A stretch of DNA of 64,000 nt from Parapedobacter koreensis (GTDB taxonomy: Bacteria; Bacteroidota; Bacteroidia; Sphingobacteriales; Sphingobacteriaceae), in contig NZ_FNZR01000002.1 in NCBI RefSeq assembly GCF_900109365.1, forward strand, positions 620,001 through 684,000, written 5' to 3'. Position 1 is the stretch's first letter, and every line of letters begins with the position of its first letter. The notes under the pieces were generated by a model. That model was given only the letters and a program-made list of their open reading frames with translations. It was not told the origin of the DNA and made no database searches. Positions 18,841-27,284 of the stretch are shown here, one piece after another. The position numbers and the translations under genes were made by a program.

Positions 18841-19436
18841 AGATGCTTACGTTCAACGACAAAACAGCGAATAAAATTTATCAACTGTATATCAAGCGGG
18901 TAAAAAAAGTAAGCAAAGGATTGCCCGAGGAGGACAAGGATGATATCCTTATGGAAATAAACAGCCATATCTATGAGGCAATGCAACGCGTGCATGTTAA
19001 AGAGGCGACCGAGGCCGATAAGTTGCTGGACATTCTTGATAGGTTCGGGGAACCCGAAGATGTCCTGCGGCCGCTGATTGCCGAAAAGAAACTACGCCAG
19101 GCAACCACTACGTTCAATCCGGTACATATCGTTAAGGCATTGGCATTGAACGTGACCAACGGGGTGGCATACATCATTTTCTCCCTGCTTTATCTCTTCC
19201 TTTTCACTTTTGTATTCGTCATCGGGGCAAAAATTCTGTACCCGAAGGAGGTGGGACTTTTCTTTCAAGACGGTTCATTTTATTTGCTTGGAATTATCGA
19301 TCCCAAATACCGGCAGAAGTATGGTGTCGAAGAGGTACTCGGCAACTGGTTCATTCCCGCAATGCTGCTTGTTAGTGTTGTGTTCTATGTATTGACCACG
19401 TTGATCCTGCGTTTGGTGAAGCGAAGACGGAAGTAA
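18837..19436 (+). CDS. HAAS/DUF1700-type membrane protein
   Basis: 199-aa protein. The N-terminal ~85 residues form the HAAS-like helical domain (YIKRVKKVSKGLPEEDKDDILMEINSHIYEA, LLDILDRFGEPEDVL). Two or three hydrophobic segments follow (about 95-130 and 170-192) with a basic C-terminus RLVKRRRK. Such proteins occur next to PadR regulators and are thought to act in membrane-linked signalling; no enzymatic motif is present. It is translationally coupled to padR and lies 61 bp before the outer-membrane barrel gene on the same strand. Confidence 0.82.
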   Translation: MKMLTFNDKTANKIYQLYIKRVKKVSKGLPEEDKDDILMEINSHIYEAMQRVHVKEATEADKLLDILDRFGEPEDVLRPLIAEKKLRQATTTFNPVHIVKALALNVTNGVAYIIFSLLYLFLFTFVFVIGAKILYPKEVGLFFQDGSFYLLGIIDPKYRQKYGVEEVLGNWFIPAMLLVSVVFYVLTTLILRLVKRRRK

Positions 19437-19497
19437 TTTTTTTGGCCATATACATACTTATACTATGTATTACGTTTAACTTGTTATTTTAGTTTTA

Positions 19498-22095
19498 ATG
19501 TTGAAGATTCCGTTCCATTTGTTATTTATCGGTGTGGTGTTAGCCAACGTTGCATATGGGCAACAATTTCCGTTGATCGGCAGGGTGAAAACAGCAGCAG
19601 GAATAGCCATACCGGGAGCCACGGTAACTACATATTCAGCAGAAGGAAAGATACGGGGATTTGCTACTACCCATAATGACGGTCAATTCACGCTCCTGCT
19701 ACCGAAACAGTCGGGTACGAAAGTGACCGTCCGGTCAATCGGCTATCGTGAAGTTGAACTTACGGTCGACGACTCCTGGTTTACCTCCGAAAAGATTGAA
19801 AAGGAATTTGTTATGGAACCGCAGGCGGTGGTGTTGGATGAGGTGGTCGTCGAGCGCGATGAGAGCGAACCGGACTCCGTGGCGATACACATCGACGACC
19901 TTGGTTTATCAGAAACCAGCGACCTAAAAGAAATCTTGTCCAAACTCCCCGAATTCCAGCTTGATGAGGATGGCATCATCCTCTACCGGGGAAGAAATAT
20001 CGATAAAATAACGGTCAACGGCAGGCAGGTGTTTGTAAACCAGAATAAGATGGCCCTGCAATCCATTGAAAAGCGGATGATAGATCACCTGGACGTTATC
20101 AATAATTACCAGGACAATTTTAGGTTAAGTTTTGAAGACACAAAAGAAACCGTCCTCAACGTCGCAGCCAAAGCCGATTTCAGCAGCATCCTCATCGGGG
20201 ACGTAAGCGCTGGATACGGGGCATCGAATAAATACGATGCCAATGGGAAAGCCTTGTATTTTTCCACCCCTATCAACGCATTTTTCATACACAACACCAA
20301 CAACATCGGCGGCATCAACCTTGAGCCAAGGGAGATAAATGCCTTGTTCAGCCGGGAACAGGTTTTTTCAGACCTTGATAAGGAACTCATCAACGGCGTG
20401 CTTTCACAGAATCAGGCACGCACCCGTGATTTCCGGTCGAACACCAACGCGACGGTACGCAAGGAAACCAATCGTTACCGACTACAAATGGTGGCTTACT
20501 ACCTAATGAATAACCGGGAAACATCATCCGGTACCGAGAATGTTTCTGAAGATGGAAATCCGCTGCTGACCACCCAGGACCGGAATACCAATAACTACAG
20601 GGCATTGTTGCACACCAGTTCGTTCGACTACCGTCTGAAAGATAATAGTTTACTGGATTACCGCCTCATCACCAATGTCATCAGGGATCACGGCCATTCA
20701 GACCGGAGAGTCACGATTTTCGATGGTGAAAATTCCCTCCTGATGAACGGGCTTTCCTCATCCACACAGCCAAACAGCCATTATATCCTGAACGATGTCG
20801 GTTACTCCCATAAGTTTTCCAACCGTTGGATTTCCTCCATCCGGTTTGGCCACCACCTTTCAGGCATTGACTATCCAGTATCGTTGGATGCCGGAAACCC
20901 GACGGTGGATGGGAACGTACAGGACGCGGGGTTCAACATGAACGCCTTGGCCATCAGGGCAAACCTGAAATTCCGGTTAAATGGAACGTTCATTCCATGG
21001 GTGGAATACGAGGATAAGCATGTCCGGGAAGCTGTGACCAACAGATCCGCAGGAAACGAGGCGACGCTATTCAACCGTGATTATTCGCAAAGGCGGCTGC
21101 AATTGGGCATGGCGGGCGACAGGCTGCTCGACTACCTGAACTACTCGGCCAATTGGGAGCTACTCCATTTCAGCACATCGCGACATACGGGTTTTTACTT
21201 CCCTTACCGGTTCAGCATATCGGTTGACAAGCGGCTTGAGCGTTGGTATGCACAGGGCAGCAGGCAATATTTCCTGAATGACATCAGTACGGGAGTTACA
21301 TTGATACGGAACCTCACGGATACTCACTTAGGCGCAGATGAGCTGCCTCATCTCACAAACCGTATGGATAGCCATTCACTGGGTTATGAATACATGAATC
21401 TGTTCAGGGGTGTTTCCTATGGCGTCAGCGTCACCCGCCAGACGCAATATAATCAGGTGCAGCCGAACTTCGACCGCACCTATGAAAACGGTATGCGCCT
21501 GTTCACGCTTCGCGCAATACCCCATTCAAAAGATACAAAACTATCCGTCACAGGCTCCAAAAACCTGTTCAGCAACAATTATCCTATTAAATCCGATGCC
21601 GCACTGAGCTATAGTTTCGGAAACTCGCCGTCCTATTTCGGGCAGCGGCTTGCTGATGTTCTTCACAGGGGGCCTTCGGTGCGGATTGGGCTGCAGTCCC
21701 TCAACCCTTCGTGGTTCAATTTCGAAGTTTCAAGCCGTGCCAATTTGTATACGATCAGCATTAATGAAAACACCTTTGACAACCAGTCCACCATCAATAC
21801 GTTTGCAGTCAAAGCCAGGGGCAGGGGGATGGAAACCAAACTGGAATTTATATACCAGCTGGACTTCCTGTATGGAAATCGCTTCGACCGTAAGAACATC
21901 AACCTCACCGTGGAAAAGAGAAGTGCCAAAGTCACCTATGGCTTCCAGGGACTGAACCTCGACGATTTCTTCGGGCTATTTGGGAATGCTGCCTACAACA
22001 ATTACGTCGTCTACAACCAGGGCATCAACACCATTATAACCAACGACCGTGCTATCCGTTATGCCATTTTTTACATCAAATACACGTTTAATTAA
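19498..22095 (+). CDS. carboxypeptidase-regulatory-domain outer-membrane beta-barrel protein
   Basis: Large outer-membrane protein (865 aa). Signal peptide MLKIPFHLLFIGVVLANVAYGQQ, a carboxypeptidase D regulatory-like beta-sandwich (about 24-110: PLIGRVKTAAGIAIPGATVTTY), then a plug-like segment (about 125-200) with SDLKEILSKLPEFQLDEDGIILYRGRNIDKITVNGRQVF, and a C-terminal barrel ending IFYIKYTFN with terminal Phe-x. It lacks an obvious TonB box and is shorter than SusC. Members of this TonB-receptor-like family commonly precede GLPGLI genes, as here (18 bp gap). The substrate is unknown; a peptide or metal substrate is possible. Confidence 0.85.
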   Translation: MLKIPFHLLFIGVVLANVAYGQQFPLIGRVKTAAGIAIPGATVTTYSAEGKIRGFATTHNDGQFTLLLPKQSGTKVTVRSIGYREVELTVDDSWFTSEKIEKEFVMEPQAVVLDEVVVERDESEPDSVAIHIDDLGLSETSDLKEILSKLPEFQLDEDGIILYRGRNIDKITVNGRQVFVNQNKMALQSIEKRMIDHLDVINNYQDNFRLSFEDTKETVLNVAAKADFSSILIGDVSAGYGASNKYDANGKALYFSTPINAFFIHNTNNIGGINLEPREINALFSREQVFSDLDKELINGVLSQNQARTRDFRSNTNATVRKETNRYRLQMVAYYLMNNRETSSGTENVSEDGNPLLTTQDRNTNNYRALLHTSSFDYRLKDNSLLDYRLITNVIRDHGHSDRRVTIFDGENSLLMNGLSSSTQPNSHYILNDVGYSHKFSNRWISSIRFGHHLSGIDYPVSLDAGNPTVDGNVQDAGFNMNALAIRANLKFRLNGTFIPWVEYEDKHVREAVTNRSAGNEATLFNRDYSQRRLQLGMAGDRLLDYLNYSANWELLHFSTSRHTGFYFPYRFSISVDKRLERWYAQGSRQYFLNDISTGVTLIRNLTDTHLGADELPHLTNRMDSHSLGYEYMNLFRGVSYGVSVTRQTQYNQVQPNFDRTYENGMRLFTLRAIPHSKDTKLSVTGSKNLFSNNYPIKSDAALSYSFGNSPSYFGQRLADVLHRGPSVRIGLQSLNPSWFNFEVSSRANLYTISINENTFDNQSTINTFAVKARGRGMETKLEFIYQLDFLYGNRFDRKNINLTVEKRSAKVTYGFQGLNLDDFFGLFGNAAYNNYVVYNQGINTIITNDRAIRYAIFYIKYTFN

Positions 22096-22113
22096 TCACT
22101 CAATTCACTAATC

Positions 22114-22863
22114 ATGAAAACCAAAAGATTCATCCAATTGCTATTTTCCGCGCTGGTGCTTTTCGCCAGCTTCAACCCATCACTGGCACAACAGCAGCCC
22201 GATTTTCTGATGGCCAAGTATGTGAGCAACGGACTGTCTCCCACCATCGTACAGACCATAAAGCTACAGGCCAACGACCCACAGGAACAGCGCAAGCTCC
22301 TGAAAGACATCGGTGACCACAAATTTTTCTATACCCTCATTTACAACACAAAGACCCAAACTTCGTGTTACAAACTTGATTCAATAAACAAAGTCGAGGG
22401 AATCGTTCCAGCGGGCAATTCGGTGTTCGTACTTGTTGATGCCGAAGGGAATTTCCACGGCAAGGAAACCTTTACAGGTGACGAATATTATTTCTCCGGA
22501 AACAAGGGAAACCTGGAATGGGAGATCACCGATGAGAAAAAACAAATCGGCCAATACAGCTGTACGAAAGCCAATCTCAAAAACTTGACAGGTACAAGCG
22601 TTTGGTTCACGACGGATATACCCGTGTCTGCCGGCCCCGACATTTATCAGGGACTACCCGGCCTTGTGCTTGAAGTGGAAGCGGTATTTGAAAAAACAGA
22701 TCTCCAGTCGGTCAGCTTCAGTGATGCACCCGAAGAGCATAACGCAGAGGCTTTGGATGCAGCATATGCCAAAAGCAAACCCTTACCAATCAGTCAAGTA
22801 TTCAGTTTGAAAAACAATTTTATACAAATGGTCAAACAGCAGCTGGAGACAGGGAAAAAATAG
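22114..22863 (+). CDS. GLPGLI family protein
   Basis: Exported protein of 249 aa with signal peptide MKTKRFIQLLFSALVLFASFNPSLAQQ. The family-defining motif is visible as YQGLPGLVLEVEAVF (about residues 190-205), preceded by TTDIPVSAGPDI. It is probably periplasmic or surface-attached; function is unknown for the whole family. It follows the outer-membrane barrel by 18 bp and likely works with it, perhaps as an accessory in assembly or substrate handling. Confidence 0.88.
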   Translation: MKTKRFIQLLFSALVLFASFNPSLAQQQPDFLMAKYVSNGLSPTIVQTIKLQANDPQEQRKLLKDIGDHKFFYTLIYNTKTQTSCYKLDSINKVEGIVPAGNSVFVLVDAEGNFHGKETFTGDEYYFSGNKGNLEWEITDEKKQIGQYSCTKANLKNLTGTSVWFTTDIPVSAGPDIYQGLPGLVLEVEAVFEKTDLQSVSFSDAPEEHNAEALDAAYAKSKPLPISQVFSLKNNFIQMVKQQLETGKK

Positions 22864-22908
22864 CCCGGTGTTTATGAATACTTGCTCCTTTGTTTTAAGT
22901 TTGCAACA

Positions 22909-23538
22909 ATGCAAGACTACAGTGCTCAATTGAGCAAATATATGCCGGCTACAGCTGCGCCGGTGATTTCGCGCTGGATTAATGACAGCAGGTGTCAATT
23001 TCGCATCAGCAGGGGCCGCATATCTAAATTTGGTGACTATCGGCCACCGCATGGCGGGCATGGACACCGCATTTCGGTAAACCACAACCTCAACCCGTAT
23101 GCATTCCTCATCACCACGGTGCACGAGTTTGCACACTTGAAAACGTGGAACGCCTATAAAGACCGCGTGAAGCCCCACGGCCAGGAGTGGAAATCCAGCT
23201 TCAGGCAATTGATGCAGCCGTTCCTGCAGGCTGCCATCTTCCCGCATGACGTCCAGGTGGCCATTTCAACATACATGGATAATCCAGCGGCTTCCAGTTG
23301 TTCGGATTTGAACCTATTCCGCGTATTGAAGCGCTACGACATTAAAAAGGAAGACACTCATACGGTAGAACAGTTGCCGGAAAACACGGTATTTGCGCTA
23401 AAAAATGGCCGGGTTTTCCAAAAAAAGGAAAAAATCAGGAAACGCTACCGCTGCGTGGAGGTGAAGACGCAGCGAATATATTTATTTAGCCCCATTGCCG
23501 AAGTGTTCATCCTGCAACAAGGCAACTTTCGTCAATAG
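22909..23538 (+). CDS. SprT-like zinc metallopeptidase-domain protein
   Basis: Cytosolic protein of 209 aa. The gluzincin motif HEFAHLKTW (HExxH, about residues 76-84) and downstream HGQEWKSSF match the SprT/SPRTN zinc-binding site. The C-terminal basic region (KKEKIRKRYRCVEVKTQRIY) resembles the zinc-ribbon-like part of SprT but has only one Cys. Upstream in-frame TTG codons exist; the ATG at 22909 (MQDYSAQLSKYMP) is chosen. Possibly a DNA-protein crosslink protease, as in SPRTN, but this is unproven for bacterial members. Confidence 0.82.
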   Translation: MQDYSAQLSKYMPATAAPVISRWINDSRCQFRISRGRISKFGDYRPPHGGHGHRISVNHNLNPYAFLITTVHEFAHLKTWNAYKDRVKPHGQEWKSSFRQLMQPFLQAAIFPHDVQVAISTYMDNPAASSCSDLNLFRVLKRYDIKKEDTHTVEQLPENTVFALKNGRVFQKKEKIRKRYRCVEVKTQRIYLFSPIAEVFILQQGNFRQ

Positions 23539-23591
23539 CCGATAGCTGGTTTTTAAATTTATTCCGTATTTTTAGCGCTTATTTAGATTTT

Positions 23592-25241
23592 ATGAAACGA
23601 TTTGTCCCAGTCATCCTGATAGTCTCATCCCTATTAGCATCTTGCGGAAACCACAGTGGCGATGATGCCTCCGAAGCCGTTGATTCCGTGGCGCTGAACA
23701 GCATTAATGAGGAAAGTTTCGTCCAATATGTAAAAGATCTGTCTGCCGACGAATTGCTCGGCCGCAAACCCTTTACGAAAGGAGACACCTTAGCCGTTAC
23801 GTATATTGCCGAAGAATTTCAACGCATCGGGCTGGAACCGGGAAATGGTGATGATTACTTCCAGGCGGTTCCGATGGTCGAGATCAGGTCTACCCCCACC
23901 CTCCCCCTCACATTCAGCAAAGGGAATAGCCAGTTCAGCTTGGATCACCTTGACGATTATGTGATAGGAAGCAAGCGTTTAAATGCCCAAGTAGATATTC
24001 CGGAAACCGAAGTAGTATTTGCCGGATTTGGCATTGTTGCTCCGGAATATAACTGGAATGATTATGCTGGCCTTGATGCCAAGGGAAAAACTGTGGTCGT
24101 CATGGTGAATGACCCTGGATTTTATGACAAAACATTGTTTAAGGGTGATACGATGACCTATTATGGCCGCTGGACCTATAAATTCGAGGAAGCCGCACGG
24201 CAGGGTGCCACCGGAGTCTTCATTATCCATGATACCGATGCGGCCAGCTACGGCTGGAATGTCGTGCGAAGCGGATGGGCAGGGCCGCAATTGAGCTTGG
24301 TCACCCCTGACAACGGTGCTTCCCGGGCCGCATTTGAAGGCTGGCTTACCGCTGAAGCCACCGAAAAATTGTTTGAGCTGGCGGGAGGAACGGATAGCCT
24401 AATCAGCCAAGCCAAAAAACCGGGATTCAAACCCGTAGACTTAGGCATCAAAACAGGTATTTCGTTGAAAAACGAATTTAGGAAATCGAGTTCCAACAAT
24501 GTGCTGGGTAAGCTATCCGGCAGTAAGTATCCCGACGAATACATCATTTACAGCGCCCATTGGGATCACCTCGGTGTCGGCGAGCCTGTTGATGGCGACT
24601 CGATTTACAACGGAGCCAATGATAATGCAAGTGGCATTGCCGCACTTTTTGAATTGGCCAAGGGCTTCAAGAGCGCGACCGTGCCGCCGGAGCGCTCCAT
24701 CCTGTTCCTTGCAGTGACCGCTGAAGAACAAGGGCTACTGGGATCGGCTTATTATGCAGCCAATCCCGTATACCCCCTTAACAAAACCGTTGCCAACATC
24801 AACATCGACGCCTTGAGCCCCATCGGAAAAACCAGTGATATCGCCGTTATTGGGCTTGGACAATCCGACATGGACGATTATGCGCGCCGTGCGGCGGCAC
24901 GCCAAGGGAGAGACATCGTACCGGGGGGCAACCCCTCTGCGGGAAGTTTCTTTCGTTCTGATCATTTCAATTTCGCCAAAGTGGGTGTCCCAGCTTTATA
25001 TACGGGCAGCGGCAAACATATCGTAGATAAAGACAGTACCGCTGCTGCCGCATTGCAAGAGACATTTGGCAAACGCTACCACCACGTAAGTGACGAATAT
25101 GACGAAACCTGGGATGTAAGCGGCATGATAGCCGACATTCGCCTCGCATTTGATATCGGCTACAGCTTAAGCCAAGAGCGAACTTTCCCGCAGTGGAAAG
25201 CCGGTTCGGAATTCAAGGAAATGGGAGATAGTAGGTTTTAG
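23592..25241 (+). CDS. M28 family zinc aminopeptidase lipoprotein
   Basis: Lipoprotein exopeptidase (549 aa) with lipobox SSLLASCGN. A PA domain (about 130-260; AGLDAKGKTVVVMVNDPGF) is inserted before the M28 catalytic domain. Metal ligands and catalytic residues are visible: H in YSAHWDHLG, D in NGANDNASG, E-E in TAEEQGLLGS, D in NINIDALSP and H in RSDHFNF. It likely trims peptides at the cell surface or in the periplasm. A TATTTTTA box (23567-23574) may be its -7 element. The gene stands alone between the SprT-like and small membrane protein genes. Confidence 0.92.
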   Translation: MKRFVPVILIVSSLLASCGNHSGDDASEAVDSVALNSINEESFVQYVKDLSADELLGRKPFTKGDTLAVTYIAEEFQRIGLEPGNGDDYFQAVPMVEIRSTPTLPLTFSKGNSQFSLDHLDDYVIGSKRLNAQVDIPETEVVFAGFGIVAPEYNWNDYAGLDAKGKTVVVMVNDPGFYDKTLFKGDTMTYYGRWTYKFEEAARQGATGVFIIHDTDAASYGWNVVRSGWAGPQLSLVTPDNGASRAAFEGWLTAEATEKLFELAGGTDSLISQAKKPGFKPVDLGIKTGISLKNEFRKSSSNNVLGKLSGSKYPDEYIIYSAHWDHLGVGEPVDGDSIYNGANDNASGIAALFELAKGFKSATVPPERSILFLAVTAEEQGLLGSAYYAANPVYPLNKTVANINIDALSPIGKTSDIAVIGLGQSDMDDYARRAAARQGRDIVPGGNPSAGSFFRSDHFNFAKVGVPALYTGSGKHIVDKDSTAAAALQETFGKRYHHVSDEYDETWDVSGMIADIRLAFDIGYSLSQERTFPQWKAGSEFKEMGDSRF

Positions 25242-25244
25242 CAC

Positions 25245-25270
25245 GAGACACTAGACACTAGACAGACTTT
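25245..25270. repeat. degenerate short repeat (GAGACACTAGACACTAGACA type)
   Basis: Intergenic stretch with two-and-a-half copies of a GACACTA unit. The complementary strand of 32585-32618 has the same style (GAGACACGAGACA...). It appears to be a simple, degenerating intergenic repeat rather than a regulatory site. Confidence 0.5.
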
Positions 25271-25298
25271 AAGACTAACAACTATATATAATATAACT

Positions 25299-25724
25299 AT
25301 GTACACAGGAATCAGACATTTACATGCTACGCTTGCTTATGTATTATTGGCTGGGCTAATTATTTCAATTCTTTATGTGCTCTTTGCCTACCTGCAAAAT
25401 AAGGCCTATAACCGCAAGATGGCGCTGCTGGGATTGATATGTGCCCACCTGCAATTGGTTGTGGGGCTAATCATGTATTTCGTATCGCCGTATGGCATCA
25501 AAAACGCCTCAGGAACAGCCATGAAAGACAGTATTGCCCGTCTTTACTTCCTTGAACATCCACTCATCATGTTGATAGCCATCGTCCTTATCACCATTGG
25601 CTATTCACGAGCTAAGCGACTGGCTCCGGCCAAAAAGCAAAATGGCACCGTAGCGGTATTTTACCTAATCGCGCTGGTACTCATCTTATCCCGTATTCCT
25701 TGGCATGTATGGCCCAGGATATAA
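25299..25724 (+). CDS. four-helix membrane protein, cytochrome-b-like
   Basis: 141-aa inner-membrane protein with four predicted helices (about 8-30, 40-62, 83-103, 115-135). Conserved-looking histidines are near membrane borders: H8 and H10 in IRHLHATLAY, H50 in ICAHLQLVVGL, H87 in LEHPLIML and H137 in PWHVWP. Similar Bacteroidota proteins are commonly labelled cytochrome b-like, but haem binding is unproven. It has no operon partner; it lies 57 bp after M28 behind a degenerate repeat and is closed by a strong terminator. Confidence 0.7.
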   Translation: MYTGIRHLHATLAYVLLAGLIISILYVLFAYLQNKAYNRKMALLGLICAHLQLVVGLIMYFVSPYGIKNASGTAMKDSIARLYFLEHPLIMLIAIVLITIGYSRAKRLAPAKKQNGTVAVFYLIALVLILSRIPWHVWPRI

Positions 25725-25750
25725 CGGGTTCAATAGCATTTGCGCATTGC

Positions 25751-25789
25751 AAAACCCTAATGGTTTTTTTGTTCCATTAGGGTTTTTTT
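25751..25789 (+). terminator. rho-independent terminator
   Basis: A perfect 13-bp stem, AAAACCCTAATGG with CCATTAGGGTTTT, is followed by TTT. It closes the membrane-protein gene at 25724. Confidence 0.9.
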
Positions 25790-25931
25790 ATTCCGGAAAA
25801 TTCAGTAGCTTTATCCATATATTTTGCCAGACACCAATTATACGCATATCGTAGCCCCTTTCGTGTATTCATGCTTTAATCGCTATAACCCTTAATGGGA
25901 TCCATTGACAACGATCTAATTGTATAAAACC

Positions 25932-26360
25932 ATGAAAACCGTAAAGCACATTCTCAAGAACAAGCCGGCTGTCGTCTACTCGGTACATCAAGATGTTTCC
26001 GTATTGGAGGCCCTGAAAATCATGATGGAAAAAAACATCAGCGCATTGCTGGTCATTGAAAGCGGGTACCTCCAAGGTATTTTCACTGAACGGGACTATG
26101 CCCGCAAAATAATCTTACAAGGCAAATCTTCCAAGGATACGCTGATTCGCGAAGTCATGACAACGGATCCCTACACCATCACGCAGCACGAAGCCATTGA
26201 GCGCTGCATGCAATTGATGACGAACAATCACTTCAGGCACCTACCCGTATTGGACAATGGCACCGTCATCGGGATGTTATCCATTGGAGACCTCGTCAAA
26301 TACATCATCGAAGACCAGCGGCAGACCATTAACCAACTGGAGAGCTATATCAACAGTTAA
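25932..26360 (+). CDS. tandem CBS-domain protein
   Basis: Cytosolic protein of 142 aa consisting only of a pair of CBS domains (a Bateman module), about 8-65 and 75-135: VSVLEALKIMMEKNISALLVIE, GIFTERDYARKIILQGKS, TQHEAIERCMQLMTNNHFRHLPVLD and GMLSIGDLVKYI. Such stand-alone modules bind adenine nucleotides such as AMP/ATP or NAD and act as energy sensors, with targets usually unknown. The ATG at 25932 is preferred over the in-frame TTG at 25920. Single gene. Confidence 0.88.
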   Translation: MKTVKHILKNKPAVVYSVHQDVSVLEALKIMMEKNISALLVIESGYLQGIFTERDYARKIILQGKSSKDTLIREVMTTDPYTITQHEAIERCMQLMTNNHFRHLPVLDNGTVIGMLSIGDLVKYIIEDQRQTINQLESYINS

Positions 26361-26384
26361 AAAAGCTTAGTATTCGGCGGATAC

Positions 26385-26412
26385 AAAAAAACCCAACCTT
26401 AAGGAGGTCGGG
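26385..26412 (-). terminator. terminator for the small membrane protein
   Basis: On the minus strand CCCGACCT pairs with AGGTTGGG (one G-U) and is followed by a T-run (A-run 26385-26390 on plus). It lies about 30 bp beyond the stop at 26443. Confidence 0.75.
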
Positions 26413-26442
26413 CTTATCGCTTATCACCTTGTGGGCAACAAA

Positions 26443-26661
26443 TTATTTCATGATCCGGAACACCACACGGAATACAATAAACCAGCCTAAGGCCAGCAAA
26501 ATATTCGATATGGTAGAGATCAGAAACGAATCCTGGATAAACCGGAAAAACGTTCCAGCAAGGCCGATGGCCACTGCGATGGCCAGCGTTACATAGTGAC
26601 GGGTCTGATTTGCTTCGTTATCTGTTTTCCTGGGTGGAGTTTTTTCTAATGTCGTTGCCAT
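26443..26661 (-). CDS. small two-helix membrane protein
   Basis: 72-aa protein of unknown function. A polar N-terminus (MATTLEKTPPRKTDNEANQ) precedes two hydrophobic helices (about 28-45 and 50-70) and a short basic end, FRIMK. The ATG at 26661 is used rather than the TTG seven codons upstream. It is divergent from yqeY and has its own terminator, which supports it being a real gene. No family was recognised beyond small conserved membrane proteins of Sphingobacteria. Confidence 0.65.
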   Translation of the reverse strand: MATTLEKTPPRKTDNEANQTRHYVTLAIAVAIGLAGTFFRFIQDSFLISTISNILLALGWFIVFRVVFRIMK

Positions 26662-26749
26662 GTAAATAACAGTTTGCGCCAAAAGTACAAAAAAATCTGT
26701 ACCATCATATATGATTGCTTCAATAATTCCATTTGCCGGTCCTAATTAT

Positions 26750-26757
26750 TACCTTTG
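26750..26757 (+). promoter_or_regulatory. yqeY promoter -7 box
   Basis: TACCTTTG matches TAnnTTTG and lies 22 bp before the ATG at 26780. A TTTG at 26732 is too close (14 bp) to be an ideal -33 element. Confidence 0.5.
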
Positions 26758-26779
26758 ACGCTTCAACATCATCACGACA

Positions 26780-27235
26780 ATGGCTTTACAAGACAAGATA
26801 GATCAGGACATCAAATCGGCCATGCTGGCCAAAGACAACGCTCGGCTCCGTGGCCTACGTGCCATCAAAGCAGCTATTTTGCTCGCCAAAACCGAGAAAG
26901 GGTCAGCCGAAGCGCTTACCGAAGATACCGAGATTAAAGTACTGCAAAAACTCGCTAAACAGCGTAAAGAGTCTGCTGAAATTTACCAGCAACAACATCG
27001 GGACGACCTCTACCAAATCGAAATGGAAGAACTTGCCGTCATCGAAAGTTACCTGCCCAAGCAGCTTTCCCGAGAAGAAATTGAGGATATTGTCAAACTA
27101 GTCATCGCGGAAACGGGAGCCACCGGGCCAAAAGATATGGGTAAGGTGATGGGATCGACCAACCAGAAACTTGCCGGGAAAGCAGATGGCAAAACCATAT
27201 CCGAAATCGTCAAAACCCTGTTAGCAGGAAATTAG
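26780..27235 (+). CDS. GatB/YqeY domain-containing protein
   Basis: Cytosolic helical protein of 151 aa of the YqeY family, related to the tail domain of the amidotransferase subunit GatB, which contacts tRNA. Typical stretches are MALQDKIDQDIKSAMLAKDNARLRGLRAIKAAILLAKTEKG, IESYLPKQLSREEIEDIV and GKVMGSTNQKLAGKADGKTISEIVK. Stand-alone YqeY proteins lack a defined role; a tRNA/aminoacylation-linked function is assumed from homology. It converges with the acyltransferase gene across a perfect hairpin. Confidence 0.9.
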   Translation: MALQDKIDQDIKSAMLAKDNARLRGLRAIKAAILLAKTEKGSAEALTEDTEIKVLQKLAKQRKESAEIYQQQHRDDLYQIEMEELAVIESYLPKQLSREEIEDIVKLVIAETGATGPKDMGKVMGSTNQKLAGKADGKTISEIVKTLLAGN

Positions 27236-27240
27236 CTCCA

Positions 27241-27279
27241 GCTATCGGTAGATCAGCTGGTAGCTGATCTACCGATAGC
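27241..27279. other. perfect 18-bp hairpin between convergent genes
   Basis: GCTATCGGTAGATCAGCT (27241-27258) is exactly complementary to 27262-27279, with a 3-base loop. It lies 5 bp after the yqeY stop and 5 bp before the end of the convergent acyltransferase gene. No T-run follows on either strand. It probably acts as a bidirectional transcription barrier or mRNA 3' end protector. Confidence 0.75.
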
Positions 27280-27284
27280 CAAAA

